NCBI GenBank assembly: GCA_017161665.1
Contig: JADFCT010000163.1
Location: forward strand, 1-8,264
DNA length: 8,264 nt
Direction of reading: 5' to 3'
Origin: Candidatus Sumerlaeota bacterium
Lineage (GTDB): Bacteria; Sumerlaeota; Sumerlaeia; JADFCT01
Of this stretch, positions 1 to 7,188 are shown piece by piece. The notes under the pieces are model-generated. The model was given only the letters and a program-made list of their open reading frames with translations, was not told the origin of the DNA and did no database searches. Within the stretch, counting starts at the first letter, position 1, and each line of letters starts with the position of its first letter. Both the position numbers and the translations under genes were made by a program.

Positions 1-56
1 ATTGCTGTAAACGCCGTAGGCCGCTCATGGGGAACCCAGTCGTTTTTTTCGAGAGA

Positions 57-80
57 TTTAGCCGGCTGAAGCCGGCTAAA
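57..80. repeat. Perfect inverted repeat (10-bp stem, TGAA loop)
   Basis: TTTAGCCGGC (57-66) and GCCGGCTAAA (71-80) are exact reverse complements around a TGAA loop. The stem core GCCGGC is strong. It is followed on the + strand by a run of A and then by the tandem repeats at 82-146, so it does not have the T tract of an ordinary + strand terminator. It could be the foot of a repeated extragenic palindrome, or a terminator for a gene beyond the left edge. The structure is certain and the role is not. Confidence 0.7.
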
Positions 81-81
81 A

Positions 82-146
82 AAGGGACGTGAAAGAAATG
101 AATAAGGGACGCGGAGAAATAAATAAGGGACACGGAAGAAATGAAT
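82..146. repeat. Three tandem 21-22 bp imperfect repeats
   Basis: Three head-to-tail units lie at 82-103, 104-124 and 125-146. Each begins AAGGGAC and ends AAATGAAT or AAATAAAT, with a variable purine-rich middle (GTGAAAG, GCGGAG, ACGGAAG). Unit 2 is one base shorter. The block directly abuts the hairpin at 57-80 and ends at a C8T5 tract (147-159). It is non-coding as far as I can see. It may be a binding-site array, a decayed mobile-element end or slippage-derived filler; nothing in the sequence decides between these. Confidence 0.75.
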
Positions 147-163
147 CCCCCCCCTTTTTCGCG

Positions 164-204
164 CTCTGTAAGTCCTCTGTGACTCTGTGGTGAAATATCA
201 TTGG
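164..204. repeat. CTCTGT-rich intergenic repeat
   Basis: CTCTGT occurs at 164-169, 175-180 and 183-188 and is followed by GGTGAAATA. From memory, near-identical phrases (CTCTGTG..CTCTGTGGTGAAA) recur between genes in many environmental bacterial genomes, including planctomycete-like lineages. I cannot confirm that here. No function is known to me. Confidence 0.45.
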
Positions 205-534
205 CGGACGGGCCTCGGCGCCATTTTCATCATGTGTTGTGTCTATTTTGAGGGACATGCGCCCACGTGAGAAAGAAAGGGATTTCTTTATTTTCGTCAG
301 CCTAAAACCCCACGCGTCGGTTTTAACCAGGCAACTTTGGTCCATCCGACATCCAGCCCCGAAGGTGGCGACATATACAAGCCCAGGATGGAGCGACCGA
401 TAGGGAGCGGAGCACTGGGTTAGAGAACAAGCAACTGAGACGCCGGCGCGATGTTTGCCGCGCAGCGCGCAAAAATCGTGACGGCGCCGACGCCCATCCG
501 GCAGCGAATTCAAATATCAAGCGAGGTATCTCCC
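205..534. other. Gene-free leader upstream of the SDR gene
   Basis: About 330 bases without a supported gene. An open frame runs from an ATG at 451 in phase with the SDR, but the encoded stretch looks unlike the family N-terminus. A weak A/T stem, AAAGAAA (272-278) with TTTCTTT (283-289) around GGGA, is present. A TATACA-like hexamer at 374-379 has no matching -35 element at the proper distance. I therefore name no promoter, although transcription of the downstream gene cluster should begin somewhere in this stretch or just left of it. Confidence 0.5.
523..526 (+). promoter_or_regulatory. Ribosome binding site deciding the SDR start
   Basis: GAGG lies 8 bases before the ATG at 535. The resulting N-terminus, MDFLKLKDKVVVICGLANRK, puts the dinucleotide-binding glycine where FabI proteins have it, about 14 residues from the start. 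The in-frame ATG at 451 would add 28 residues rich in Arg, Pro and Ala with no family counterpart. Confidence 0.75.
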
Positions 535-1341
535 ATGGATTTTCTGAAATTGAAAGATAAGGTGGTCGTGATCTGTGGACTGGCCAACCGAAAAAGCGTG
601 GCCTTCCATTGCGCCAAATCATTAATGGAGGCCGGCGCGCGGATTGTCCACGTGGTCCAGACCGAAAAACATCAGTCCATTGCCCAAAAACTGTTCCCGG
701 AGGCGGATGTCTTTGTGTGCGATGTGGAACGGCAGGCAGACATCGACGCCGTGGCGAACGCGGTGGGTGACAAGCATCCCGTCATTCACGGTTTGATTCA
801 TTCGATCGCGTTTGCCAACTACAGCGAAGACGGGCCGAAATCCTTTCACGAAACGCCACGGGAGGATTTTCTCCAGGCCATCAACATTTCGTGCTTTTCC
901 TTTATCGCTCTGGCCAATGCGTTCAAGGATCTCTTCGCTCCCGACGGCTCGGCCCTCACCATTTCGATTTCATCCACGCGCATGGCGGCCGAACAATATG
1001 GCTATATGGCGCCTGTCAAGGCGGCGCTGGATTCGTCGGTGTGTTTCCTGGCCAAATCCTTCAGCGCCTTCAGCCGCGTCCGGTTCAACGCCGTCTGCGC
1101 CAGTTTGCTCAAGACATCGGCATCGGCCGGCATCCCCGGCTATCTGAAGCCCTATCTGTATGCGGAACAGGCCACTTTGCGCCATGAAGCCCTGAAGACA
1201 TCGGAAGTCGGCGATCTGGCGGCCTTTCTGATCAGTGAGCGCTCTTCGGGCATCAACGCCCAGGGCATTGTGATTGACGCCGGCATGTCCACCAATTATT
1301 TTGATAGAAACTTGGTAGAACGAGCCACACGGCTGGAGTAA
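535..1341 (+). CDS. FabI-like enoyl-ACP reductase / SDR family oxidoreductase, divergent
   Basis: This is a 268-residue cytoplasmic SDR, close to the usual FabI length of about 260. FabI reduces enoyl-ACP to acyl-ACP with NAD(P)H in the last step of each fatty-acid elongation cycle. Visible FabI features are the nucleotide motif GLANRKSVA (15-23), CDV (62-64), HSIAFAN (89-95, as in Gram-positive FabI), the helix INISCFSFIALANAF, Tyr155 and Lys162 with the correct Y-x6-K spacing, NAV (185-187), and a C-terminal SGINAQGIVIDAG. Oddities: the first active-site tyrosine of FabI (Tyr146 in E. coli) aligns with Ile145, the SAGPIRT loop that closes over cofactor and substrate reads CASLLKT, and the usual DGG or DSG near the end is DAG. 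It sits 32 bp before an exported protein gene. The fold and family are clear. True enoyl-ACP reductase activity is uncertain, and a paralogue with another substrate is possible. Confidence 0.85.
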   Translation: MDFLKLKDKVVVICGLANRKSVAFHCAKSLMEAGARIVHVVQTEKHQSIAQKLFPEADVFVCDVERQADIDAVANAVGDKHPVIHGLIHSIAFANYSEDGPKSFHETPREDFLQAINISCFSFIALANAFKDLFAPDGSALTISISSTRMAAEQYGYMAPVKAALDSSVCFLAKSFSAFSRVRFNAVCASLLKTSASAGIPGYLKPYLYAEQATLRHEALKTSEVGDLAAFLISERSSGINAQGIVIDAGMSTNYFDRNLVERATRLE

Positions 1342-1373
1342 GTGGGGCGAACTCATATCGGAGGAGAACCATC

Positions 1374-3002
1374 ATGCGAGGAAATGGAATCAGGATTGCA
1401 AGGCGCTGGGCGCTGGCCGCCGGTGTGACGCTGGTGATTTTGAACGCGACGGCTTCGGACGATGCGACAGCTTGGGAAGGGGCCGAACGATCCGCAGAAA
1501 TCGCCGGCCACTCTCTGAACAAGATTCATCGCTGGCTCCATGAAGTGGCCCTGAAAAAGATCGATCCCAAGACGGGCCTGTATGTGGCGGACGGCAAATG
1601 GAACTACCGCGACACGGCGGCCGACTGTATGCCCTTTCTGACATGGGCCGCCTGGGCGGTGGACCTGGACGCCTTCAACGGCCCCGTCCGGAGCGCGCTT
1701 CATGCTGAGCGAGCCTTGTGCAATCGGCTGGATCGCATCCCCGCGTCCTATGATTTGACCAAAGGGGAACTGACGAATCCGAACAAGGCGGACCTGGTCT
1801 TTGAAGCCTCGGAATACGTCAAGGATGGTCTGATCGCCATGGTGGAAATCACCGGGCGGGATGAATGGTTTGATCGAATGCGCGCCATTGAGGATGACCT
1901 CTGGAAACATGCGGACATTGACACGCCCTTCGGCAAAATCGTTTCGACCAATGTGGAAGTCAACGGCGAACAGATTCAGGCCCTGGCCCGGCTCCACACC
2001 ATGACGGGCGATCCCAAATATCTGGATTGGGCCGAGCGACTGGCGGACTACTACCTGTCCAACGAGAATTATACGCCCGAACGGCTGCGCGATCACGGCT
2101 GTGAAATCATTGGGGGGCTGGGGCTGTTGCTGGGTGTGGAGTCGGAGGTCAATCCGGCAAAAGCGAAGCAGTACGCGCCAAGACTCCGCAAAATGTTCGA
2201 CGATGTCCTGAAACGTGGCCAGATCGAAGATGGGATGATGTATAATGTCATCCGTCCCGCCGACAATCCGTCAGCCAAACTCGGCGGCTGGCAGGATGGC
2301 ATGAGCGACGGCTGGGGCTATAATTATGTGTCGTACATCTGCTATGACATGGTGATGGATCAACCCGTTTACCGCGCGCATATCGTAGCGACACTGGACA
2401 GCCTTATGAAGCCGAAGTACCAGAACTATCCCTGGGAGGGCGAATCGATTGACGGATATGCCGACTCCATCGAAGGCGCGCTGTATCTGTTGAACCGCTA
2501 TCCGTCGGAAAAGGGTCTGGCGTGGGTGGATCGCGAAACACGCGTCAACCTGGTGGATCACCCGAAGCGCAAGGAACATGGCGAGCTGTGGGGAACCATG
2601 AAGTTGCAGGCCAACGGCGTGCGCACCACCCTCATCCATGCCCTGATGCACACGCAAGGCGTCGTCGCGCGCCCCTGGCTGCAGGGAATGGAACTGGGCG
2701 CCGCGCCCGTGAACGACGGCCTTGCCATCGTGGTCCGCTCCACCGAAGCTTACGAGGGATTGTTGGAATTCGATATTCCGCGCCATCGGTTATACATGGG
2801 ATTCAAACGGGACTGGCCCCGGATGAACACCATCCCGGAGTGGTTCGTCGTGGAGCCGGAGGCGTCCTACACAGTCACCATCGACTCCGGCGAAGCCCGC
2901 ATCTTCACCGGACAGCAACTGCACACCGGATTGGCCGTGACGGTACCGGCCAAGGGTGAGACACGAGTCCTTATTCAACCGAATGATTCGGAGGGGAAAT
3001 AA
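1374..3002 (+). CDS. Exported protein of unrecognised family, probable alpha/alpha-toroid carbohydrate enzyme
   Basis: 542 residues. The start is fixed by GGAGGAG at 1360-1366, 7 bases before the ATG. The N-terminus is a signal peptide: Arg10-Arg11, a hydrophobic core, then a likely cut after Ala-Thr-Ala at residue 27. I do not recognise a named family. Residues 35-430 are rich in amphipathic helices with repeated aromatic and acidic loops, for example GKWNYRDTAAD (74-84), NVEVNGEQIQALARLHTMTG (193-212), GWQDGMSDGWGYNY (305-318) and GESIDGYADSIEGALYLLNR (356-375). Such a pattern is typical of six-hairpin glycosidases and some polysaccharide lyases. Residues from about 440 to 537 look like a C-terminal beta-sandwich. 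Asp312, Glu357, Asp364 and Glu367 are possible active-site acids, but this is a guess. Only 6 bp separate it from the exported GH31 gene, so a shared glycan substrate is likely. A non-catalytic binding role is not excluded. Confidence 0.75.
   Translation: MRGNGIRIARRWALAAGVTLVILNATASDDATAWEGAERSAEIAGHSLNKIHRWLHEVALKKIDPKTGLYVADGKWNYRDTAADCMPFLTWAAWAVDLDAFNGPVRSALHAERALCNRLDRIPASYDLTKGELTNPNKADLVFEASEYVKDGLIAMVEITGRDEWFDRMRAIEDDLWKHADIDTPFGKIVSTNVEVNGEQIQALARLHTMTGDPKYLDWAERLADYYLSNENYTPERLRDHGCEIIGGLGLLLGVESEVNPAKAKQYAPRLRKMFDDVLKRGQIEDGMMYNVIRPADNPSAKLGGWQDGMSDGWGYNYVSYICYDMVMDQPVYRAHIVATLDSLMKPKYQNYPWEGESIDGYADSIEGALYLLNRYPSEKGLAWVDRETRVNLVDHPKRKEHGELWGTMKLQANGVRTTLIHALMHTQGVVARPWLQGMELGAAPVNDGLAIVVRSTEAYEGLLEFDIPRHRLYMGFKRDWPRMNTIPEWFVVEPEASYTVTIDSGEARIFTGQQLHTGLAVTVPAKGETRVLIQPNDSEGK
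2990..2996 (+). promoter_or_regulatory. Ribosome binding site inside the preceding gene
   Basis: GGAGGGG overlaps the last codons of the upstream gene and lies 12 bases before the GH31 ATG at 3009, a rather long spacing. Its position suggests that translation of the two exported proteins is coupled. Confidence 0.55.
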
Positions 3003-3008
3003 CTGAAC

Positions 3009-5189
3009 ATGAATCGACTGCAACGATATGCGACGACGGTCTGGATCGGGATCACCTTGGTCATCGCTCCGGGATCGGCATGGGCCGTTCAGCCGACGAC
3101 CATCGACAAGATGGAACTCCTGAACTGGACCAAGGTGGCGCCGGGCGTCTGGCAAAGCCGGATTGGCGCCAAAGAACTGGCGCCGCTGGATTATGCCGAT
3201 GCCCCCAAAATCGAAGCCTTGGAATCCATGGGGGACGCGGCATTCCCCTTTGACCCCAAGGCCACAAGGGGTCAGATCGCCGCGCCCCATGCGAGTGTGC
3301 GCCTGCCGCTGGAGCCTTCGGAAAAAGTGTATGGCCTGGGCCTGGAATTTGAGGGGCTGAACCGGCGCGGACAGGTTTACCACCTCAAGGTCGATCACTA
3401 TGGCGGCTTCAAAGGCGCCACCCATGCCCCGGTTCCGTTCTATATCTCGAACAAGGGCTATGGCGTTTTCATCAACACGGCCCGCCGCCCCTCCTTCTAT
3501 CCGGGCATCTCGAACCGCAAGGACAGCCATCTGCCGCCCGTGATCGACCGGACCACCGGGAAGGGCTGGAGCTCAAAACCCCTGTCGGACGCCGTCGAAG
3601 CAAGCGTTCAGGGAGAGGGACTGGAGGTCTTTGTCTTCGGCGGTCGGTCGCCCCTGGAAGCCGTGCGACGCTATAATCTCTACTGCGGCGGTGGCGTCTT
3701 GCCGCCCCGATGGGGACTGGGTTTCTGGCACCGCGTCCATACCCGCTTTTCGGCCGAAGATGTCATGAATGAGGTGGCCGAATTTGCCAAACGGGATTTT
3801 CCGCTGGATGTGCTGGGGCTGGAGCCGGGCTGGCAGGATTTCGCCTATCCCTGTTCTTTTGACTGGGACAAGGGACGCTTTCCCGATCCCAAAGGCTTTG
3901 TGGGCGCCCTGCGCGAGCGGGGGATCTTTGTCAATCTCTGGGAGAATCCCTATATCGCGCCGTCATCGTCCATCATCGACGCCATGCGCCCCTATACGGG
4001 CAGCCACACGGTCTGGCTGGGAGAAGTCCCCGACTATACGATCCCGGCGGCCCAGAAGGTCCTCCTGGATCATCATCAAAAAACGCATCTGGATATCGGC
4101 GTCAGCGGATACAAATTCGACGAAGTGGACGGCGTGGATAACTGGTTGTGGCCGGATCACGCCACGTTTCCGTCGGGAACCAGCGCCATACAAATGCGAC
4201 AGGTCTATGGGCTGATGATTCAGAAAATGCACATGGACCGCTTTCGGGCGATGAATCAACGGACCTATGGCCTTGTGCGCAGTTCGAACGGCGGCGCCCC
4301 CCCGCAGGGATTTGTCATTTACAGCGACTATTACGGTCACGAAGGGTACATCACCGCCCTCGTCAACTGCTCGCTGGCCGGCGTGTTGTGGACGCCCGAG
4401 ATTCGCAGCGCCGGCTCACCAGAAGAATGGGTCCGTCGGTTCCAATCGGTCGCCTTCTCACCGCTCATGATGCTGAACGCCTGGTCGTCGGGCAAAAAGC
4501 CCTGGAGTTTCGAGCCGGTCACGGACATGGTGCGCGACGTGATCCAACTGCGGATGCGCCTGTTGCCCTATGTCTATTCGGCCTTTTATGACTACAATCA
4601 AAAAGGGATCCCTCCCTTCCGGGCCATGATCCTGGAAGCAGGATTCGACACGCAGGAACAAATGGTGGGCGGGGCGCTGCATGACGCCGACAACCCCTAC
4701 GCGGAGACCCGCCGACTCGAATCGACGGATCAATACATGATGGGGCCGTCCATCCTGGTGGCGCCCGTCTTCAAAGGGCAAACCAGCCGCAAGGTGGTTC
4801 TGCCCAACGGCGACTGGTATGATTTTTATTCCGGCGCGCGTGTCGGCGGCGGCGAAACCATTGAGATCGAAGCGCCCCTGGAGCGGATTCCCCTGTTGGT
4901 CAAAGATGGCGGGATCATCCCCCTGATGCCCGCCATCCCCAACGTGGCATCGGCGCAGGGCGACCTGCCGCTCGAGGTCCGCCACTATGGAAAAAAGAAC
5001 GGCGTCTTCCACTTGTATGACGACGACGGGACCACCTTTGACTTTGAAAAGGGCGCCTTTTCGCTGACCGAATTGAGGGTCACCGTTCAGGATGGAAAAC
5101 CACAGGGTAACGTCCAACAGCCCCAAGGCCCCTGGCCCTCGCGCTATGGGCCGATCGAATGGAACTTCATGACCGTGAAAGACAAATGA
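3009..5189 (+). CDS. Exported GH31-family glycoside hydrolase (alpha-glycosidase), atypical active site
   Basis: 726 residues with a signal peptide cut after Ala-Trp-Ala at 26. GH31 enzymes are retaining alpha-glycosidases (alpha-glucosidase, alpha-xylosidase, alpha-galactosidase and others). Family landmarks in order: YGLGLEFEGLNRRG (108-121) in the N-terminal beta domain; LPPRWGLGFW (231-240) opening the barrel; FDWDKGRFPDPKGF (284-297); NPYIA (313-317); GYKFDEVDG (367-375) with Asp371 as likely nucleophile; YSDYYGH (438-444) with Asp440 as likely acid/base, 69 residues later; FSPLMMLNAW (483-492); and YMMGPSILVAPVF (576-588) entering the C-terminal beta domains. Several sugar-contact positions differ from typical members: Glu272 where Asp is usual, no WxGD around the acid/base, and Met488/Asn490 instead of the Arg and His of the usual MRxH. 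Specificity therefore cannot be assigned. It is probably periplasmic or secreted, acting with the upstream exported protein. Confidence 0.9.
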   Translation: MNRLQRYATTVWIGITLVIAPGSAWAVQPTTIDKMELLNWTKVAPGVWQSRIGAKELAPLDYADAPKIEALESMGDAAFPFDPKATRGQIAAPHASVRLPLEPSEKVYGLGLEFEGLNRRGQVYHLKVDHYGGFKGATHAPVPFYISNKGYGVFINTARRPSFYPGISNRKDSHLPPVIDRTTGKGWSSKPLSDAVEASVQGEGLEVFVFGGRSPLEAVRRYNLYCGGGVLPPRWGLGFWHRVHTRFSAEDVMNEVAEFAKRDFPLDVLGLEPGWQDFAYPCSFDWDKGRFPDPKGFVGALRERGIFVNLWENPYIAPSSSIIDAMRPYTGSHTVWLGEVPDYTIPAAQKVLLDHHQKTHLDIGVSGYKFDEVDGVDNWLWPDHATFPSGTSAIQMRQVYGLMIQKMHMDRFRAMNQRTYGLVRSSNGGAPPQGFVIYSDYYGHEGYITALVNCSLAGVLWTPEIRSAGSPEEWVRRFQSVAFSPLMMLNAWSSGKKPWSFEPVTDMVRDVIQLRMRLLPYVYSAFYDYNQKGIPPFRAMILEAGFDTQEQMVGGALHDADNPYAETRRLESTDQYMMGPSILVAPVFKGQTSRKVVLPNGDWYDFYSGARVGGGETIEIEAPLERIPLLVKDGGIIPLMPAIPNVASAQGDLPLEVRHYGKKNGVFHLYDDDGTTFDFEKGAFSLTELRVTVQDGKPQGNVQQPQGPWPSRYGPIEWNFMTVKDK

Positions 5190-5259
5190 ATTTTCTCGTC
5201 CATGAAACAACGTTCCGCTCAAAAGCGAATCCGCGGCGACGGCTGCAAATGGAGATGTA

Positions 5260-6897
5260 ATGCTGCGAATTGGAAATATTAATTTACCACCGGGCCATTC
5301 GGACGCCAATCTCAGGGACGCGATCGCTCAGGCCTTGGGCATCGGGACGTCCGAGTTGCGCTCGGTTCGGATTCGCCGCCAGTCCATCGATGCGCGCCGC
5401 AAACAGGCGATTGTCCTGACGTATACGGTGGATGTGGCGACGGCGAACGACGAGGCGATTCTGTCCAGGACGGATCACCCGGTCCCGGTGTCCTGGACGC
5501 CCGATGAGCAGTATCGGTTCGTGGCGACGGCGCCGGCGACGGGGAGCGATCCGGCGCGGCCGATCATTGTCGGCATGGGGCCATGTGGTTTGTTCGCGGG
5601 ATTGATGTTGGCGCGGATGGGATTCCGGCCCTTGCTTCTGGAGCGGGGAAAAAAGGCGCGCGAGCGGGCGAAGGATGTCTATGCCTTCTGGAAAGCCGGG
5701 ACATTGAATGAACGCTCCAACGTGGCCTTTGGGGAGGGGGGGGCCGGAACGTTTTCGGACGGCAAACTGACGACCCGAATTAAGGACCGGAACCACCGAT
5801 GCCGATGGGTGTTGGAGGAACTGGCCCACGCCGGCGCGCCCGAGGAAATCCTGTATCAGGCGAATCCCCATATTGGCACGGACATCTTGATTCGAGTGGT
5901 GGAAGCGCTTCGGAAAACGATCCTTTCCCTGGGCGGCGAGGTACGATTCGAGTCACGGGTGGAGGACATCCTGATCGAAGGCGACGCCGTCCGCGCGGTT
6001 GTCCTGGAAGGCGGCGAAAGGATTGACGCCTCCCAGGTGATGCTGGCGGTGGGCCACAGCGCCCGTGACACCTTTTCCATGCTCCATCGCCGCTGTGTGA
6101 CGATGGAAGCGAAAGCCTTTTCCATCGGCGCGCGGATCGAACATCCGCAGTCGTGGATTGATCGGGCCCAGTTCGGTAGTTACGCCGGCCATCCGGACCT
6201 GGGCGCGGCGGAGTATAAATTATCCCATCGCGCCGCGGACGGTCGGGGGGTCTATACGTTTTGTATGTGCCCCGGCGGCGAGGTGATGGCCGCGTCGTCC
6301 GAGGCCGGGGGGGTGGTCACAAACGGCATGAGCCGACATGCCCGGGTGGCGGAAAATGCGAACGCCGCTGTCCTGGTCAGCGTCACGCCCGACGATCTCG
6401 ACGGAACGGGACCGCTGGCGGGCGTGGAATTCCAGCGGCAATGGGAACAACGGGCGTTTGAAATCGGCGGAAGGAACTACCGGGCGCCGGTCCAGCGGGT
6501 CGGTGACTTCCTGGAGGGAAAAGCGACACACACCCTGGGCGCCGTCGCGCCGACCTACCGCCCCGGCGTCACCTACACCGACCTCGCCCTGTGCCTCCCG
6601 CCCTATGCCATTGCGGCCATGCGAGAAGGGGTGCAGGTCTTCGATCGCAAAATCAAAGGATTCGCCCATCCCGACGCCGTCTTGACGGGCGTTGAAACGC
6701 GCAGTTCCTCCCCTGTGCGTATTCTGCGCGGCCCATCCTTTGAAAGTGTCAATGTGGCCGGACTCTACCCGGCCGGCGAAGGCGCCGGATATGCGGGCGG
6801 CATCATGTCCGCCGCCGTCGATGGCGTCAAAGTCGCCGAAGCCATCGCCCAACGCCAGACGGACACGGGCCCCGCACAAAACCGAGCCGCACTTTAG
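5260..6897 (+). CDS. FAD-dependent oxidoreductase of the COG2509 type
   Basis: 545 residues, cytoplasmic, with no signal or membrane segment. GGAG at 5251-5254, 5 bases before the ATG, fixes the start. An N-terminal region of about 95 residues, including RIRRQSIDARRK (38-49), precedes the FAD-binding fold, as is usual in this uncharacterised family. IIVGMGPCGLFAG (102-114) is the dinucleotide-binding loop and LLLERG (125-130) ends the second strand with the ribose-binding Glu. GEGGAGTFSDGKL (158-170) is the family signature, AVGHSARDTF (263-272) lies beyond it, and GLYPAGEGAGYAGGIMSAAV (501-520) is the C-terminal FAD motif. Cys335 and Cys337 (TFCMCPGG) sit in the middle domain. The substrate is unknown for the family. 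The gene follows the GH31 gene after 70 bp and may share its transcript, although an unrelated housekeeping role is equally possible. Confidence 0.88.
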   Translation: MLRIGNINLPPGHSDANLRDAIAQALGIGTSELRSVRIRRQSIDARRKQAIVLTYTVDVATANDEAILSRTDHPVPVSWTPDEQYRFVATAPATGSDPARPIIVGMGPCGLFAGLMLARMGFRPLLLERGKKARERAKDVYAFWKAGTLNERSNVAFGEGGAGTFSDGKLTTRIKDRNHRCRWVLEELAHAGAPEEILYQANPHIGTDILIRVVEALRKTILSLGGEVRFESRVEDILIEGDAVRAVVLEGGERIDASQVMLAVGHSARDTFSMLHRRCVTMEAKAFSIGARIEHPQSWIDRAQFGSYAGHPDLGAAEYKLSHRAADGRGVYTFCMCPGGEVMAASSEAGGVVTNGMSRHARVAENANAAVLVSVTPDDLDGTGPLAGVEFQRQWEQRAFEIGGRNYRAPVQRVGDFLEGKATHTLGAVAPTYRPGVTYTDLALCLPPYAIAAMREGVQVFDRKIKGFAHPDAVLTGVETRSSSPVRILRGPSFESVNVAGLYPAGEGAGYAGGIMSAAVDGVKVAEAIAQRQTDTGPAQNRAAL

Positions 6898-6966
6898 GCA
6901 GACGAAAAAAAACGCCCTTTTCTTCAAATCCCCCGATGGAGCCGGCATTCGTGTCAAAGGCGCACA

Positions 6967-7011
6967 CGATCGGGCTTTGCGCGTCGGCAAGCGATGCGCA
7001 AAGCCCGATCG
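6967..7011 (+). terminator. Long hairpin, probable terminator of the + strand cluster
   Basis: Arms 6967-6982 and 6996-7011 (16 bases, starting CGATCGGGC) are exact complements. Inner pairs extend the stem to about 20 bp (one G-U) around the loop GCAAG at 6987-6991. It begins 69 bases after the FAD gene's stop and is followed after a G and an A by TTTT (7013-7016). The T tract is short, so termination is likely but not proven. The stem is longer than most intrinsic terminators. Confidence 0.6.
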
Positions 7012-7140
7012 ATTTTCCAATAGTTATCCGAGACGCCTCGCTTCCAAAACAGCAAAAGGCAAGAAGTCCGCGTTTGGACGGCTTTATCCACGCTCAGGCC
7101 GGTTGGCAGCCGCCAGTGTCGGGTGCCGCTGGCGTCAAAT

Positions 7141-7171
7141 GGCGAGTGGCCGGATCGCCGGGCCACTCGCC
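7141..7171 (-). terminator. Hairpin terminator downstream of the PKD-protein gene
   Basis: GGCGAGTGGCC (7141-7151) and GGCCACTCGCC (7161-7171) form a perfect 11-bp GC-rich stem with a 9-base loop. It lies 17 bases past the - strand stop codon. The bases after it read ATTTG on the - strand and TTTAG on the + strand, so it may stop transcription weakly from both sides between these convergent genes. Confidence 0.6.
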
Positions 7172-7188
7172 TTTAGAGGAGTCCCCCT

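Larger units (their letters stand above)
6898..7188. other. Convergent intergenic region
   Basis: 291 bases between the stop codons of two converging genes. Apart from the two strong hairpins it holds only a weaker 6-bp stem, CGCCAG (7111-7116) with CTGGCG (7129-7134). I find no supported gene; the open frames crossing it have no ribosome site and no recognisable protein sequence. Confidence 0.6.

Noticed and set aside
1..92. C-terminal end of a + strand gene entering from the left
   Set aside because: Two frames are open for 22-30 codons, but neither shows recognisable protein sequence and both run into the palindrome.
82..146. CRISPR-like array
   Set aside because: The units are directly adjacent with no unique spacers and diverge from each other.
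374..379. TATACA as a -10 promoter element
   Set aside because: Only a partial match, and there is no -35-like hexamer 16-18 bases upstream.
76..513. 145-residue open frame on the - strand
   Set aside because: It runs through the tandem repeats and the poly-C tract, has low-complexity repetitive sequence and no recognisable domain.
451..534. N-terminal extension of the SDR from the ATG at 451
   Set aside because: It adds 28 residues without family counterpart and has no ribosome site; the ATG at 535 has GAGG at a good distance and gives the normal FabI N-terminus.
1353..2096. Long - strand open frames opposite the toroid-like and GH31 genes (also 2790-3530 and 4458-5309)
   Set aside because: These are antisense shadows in GC-rich coding DNA; the + strand readings have signal peptides, family motifs and ribosome sites.
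6220..7020. 266-residue - strand open frame opposite the FAD gene
   Set aside because: The overlapping + strand product has clear FAD-binding motifs across the same bases; the antisense product shows no domain.
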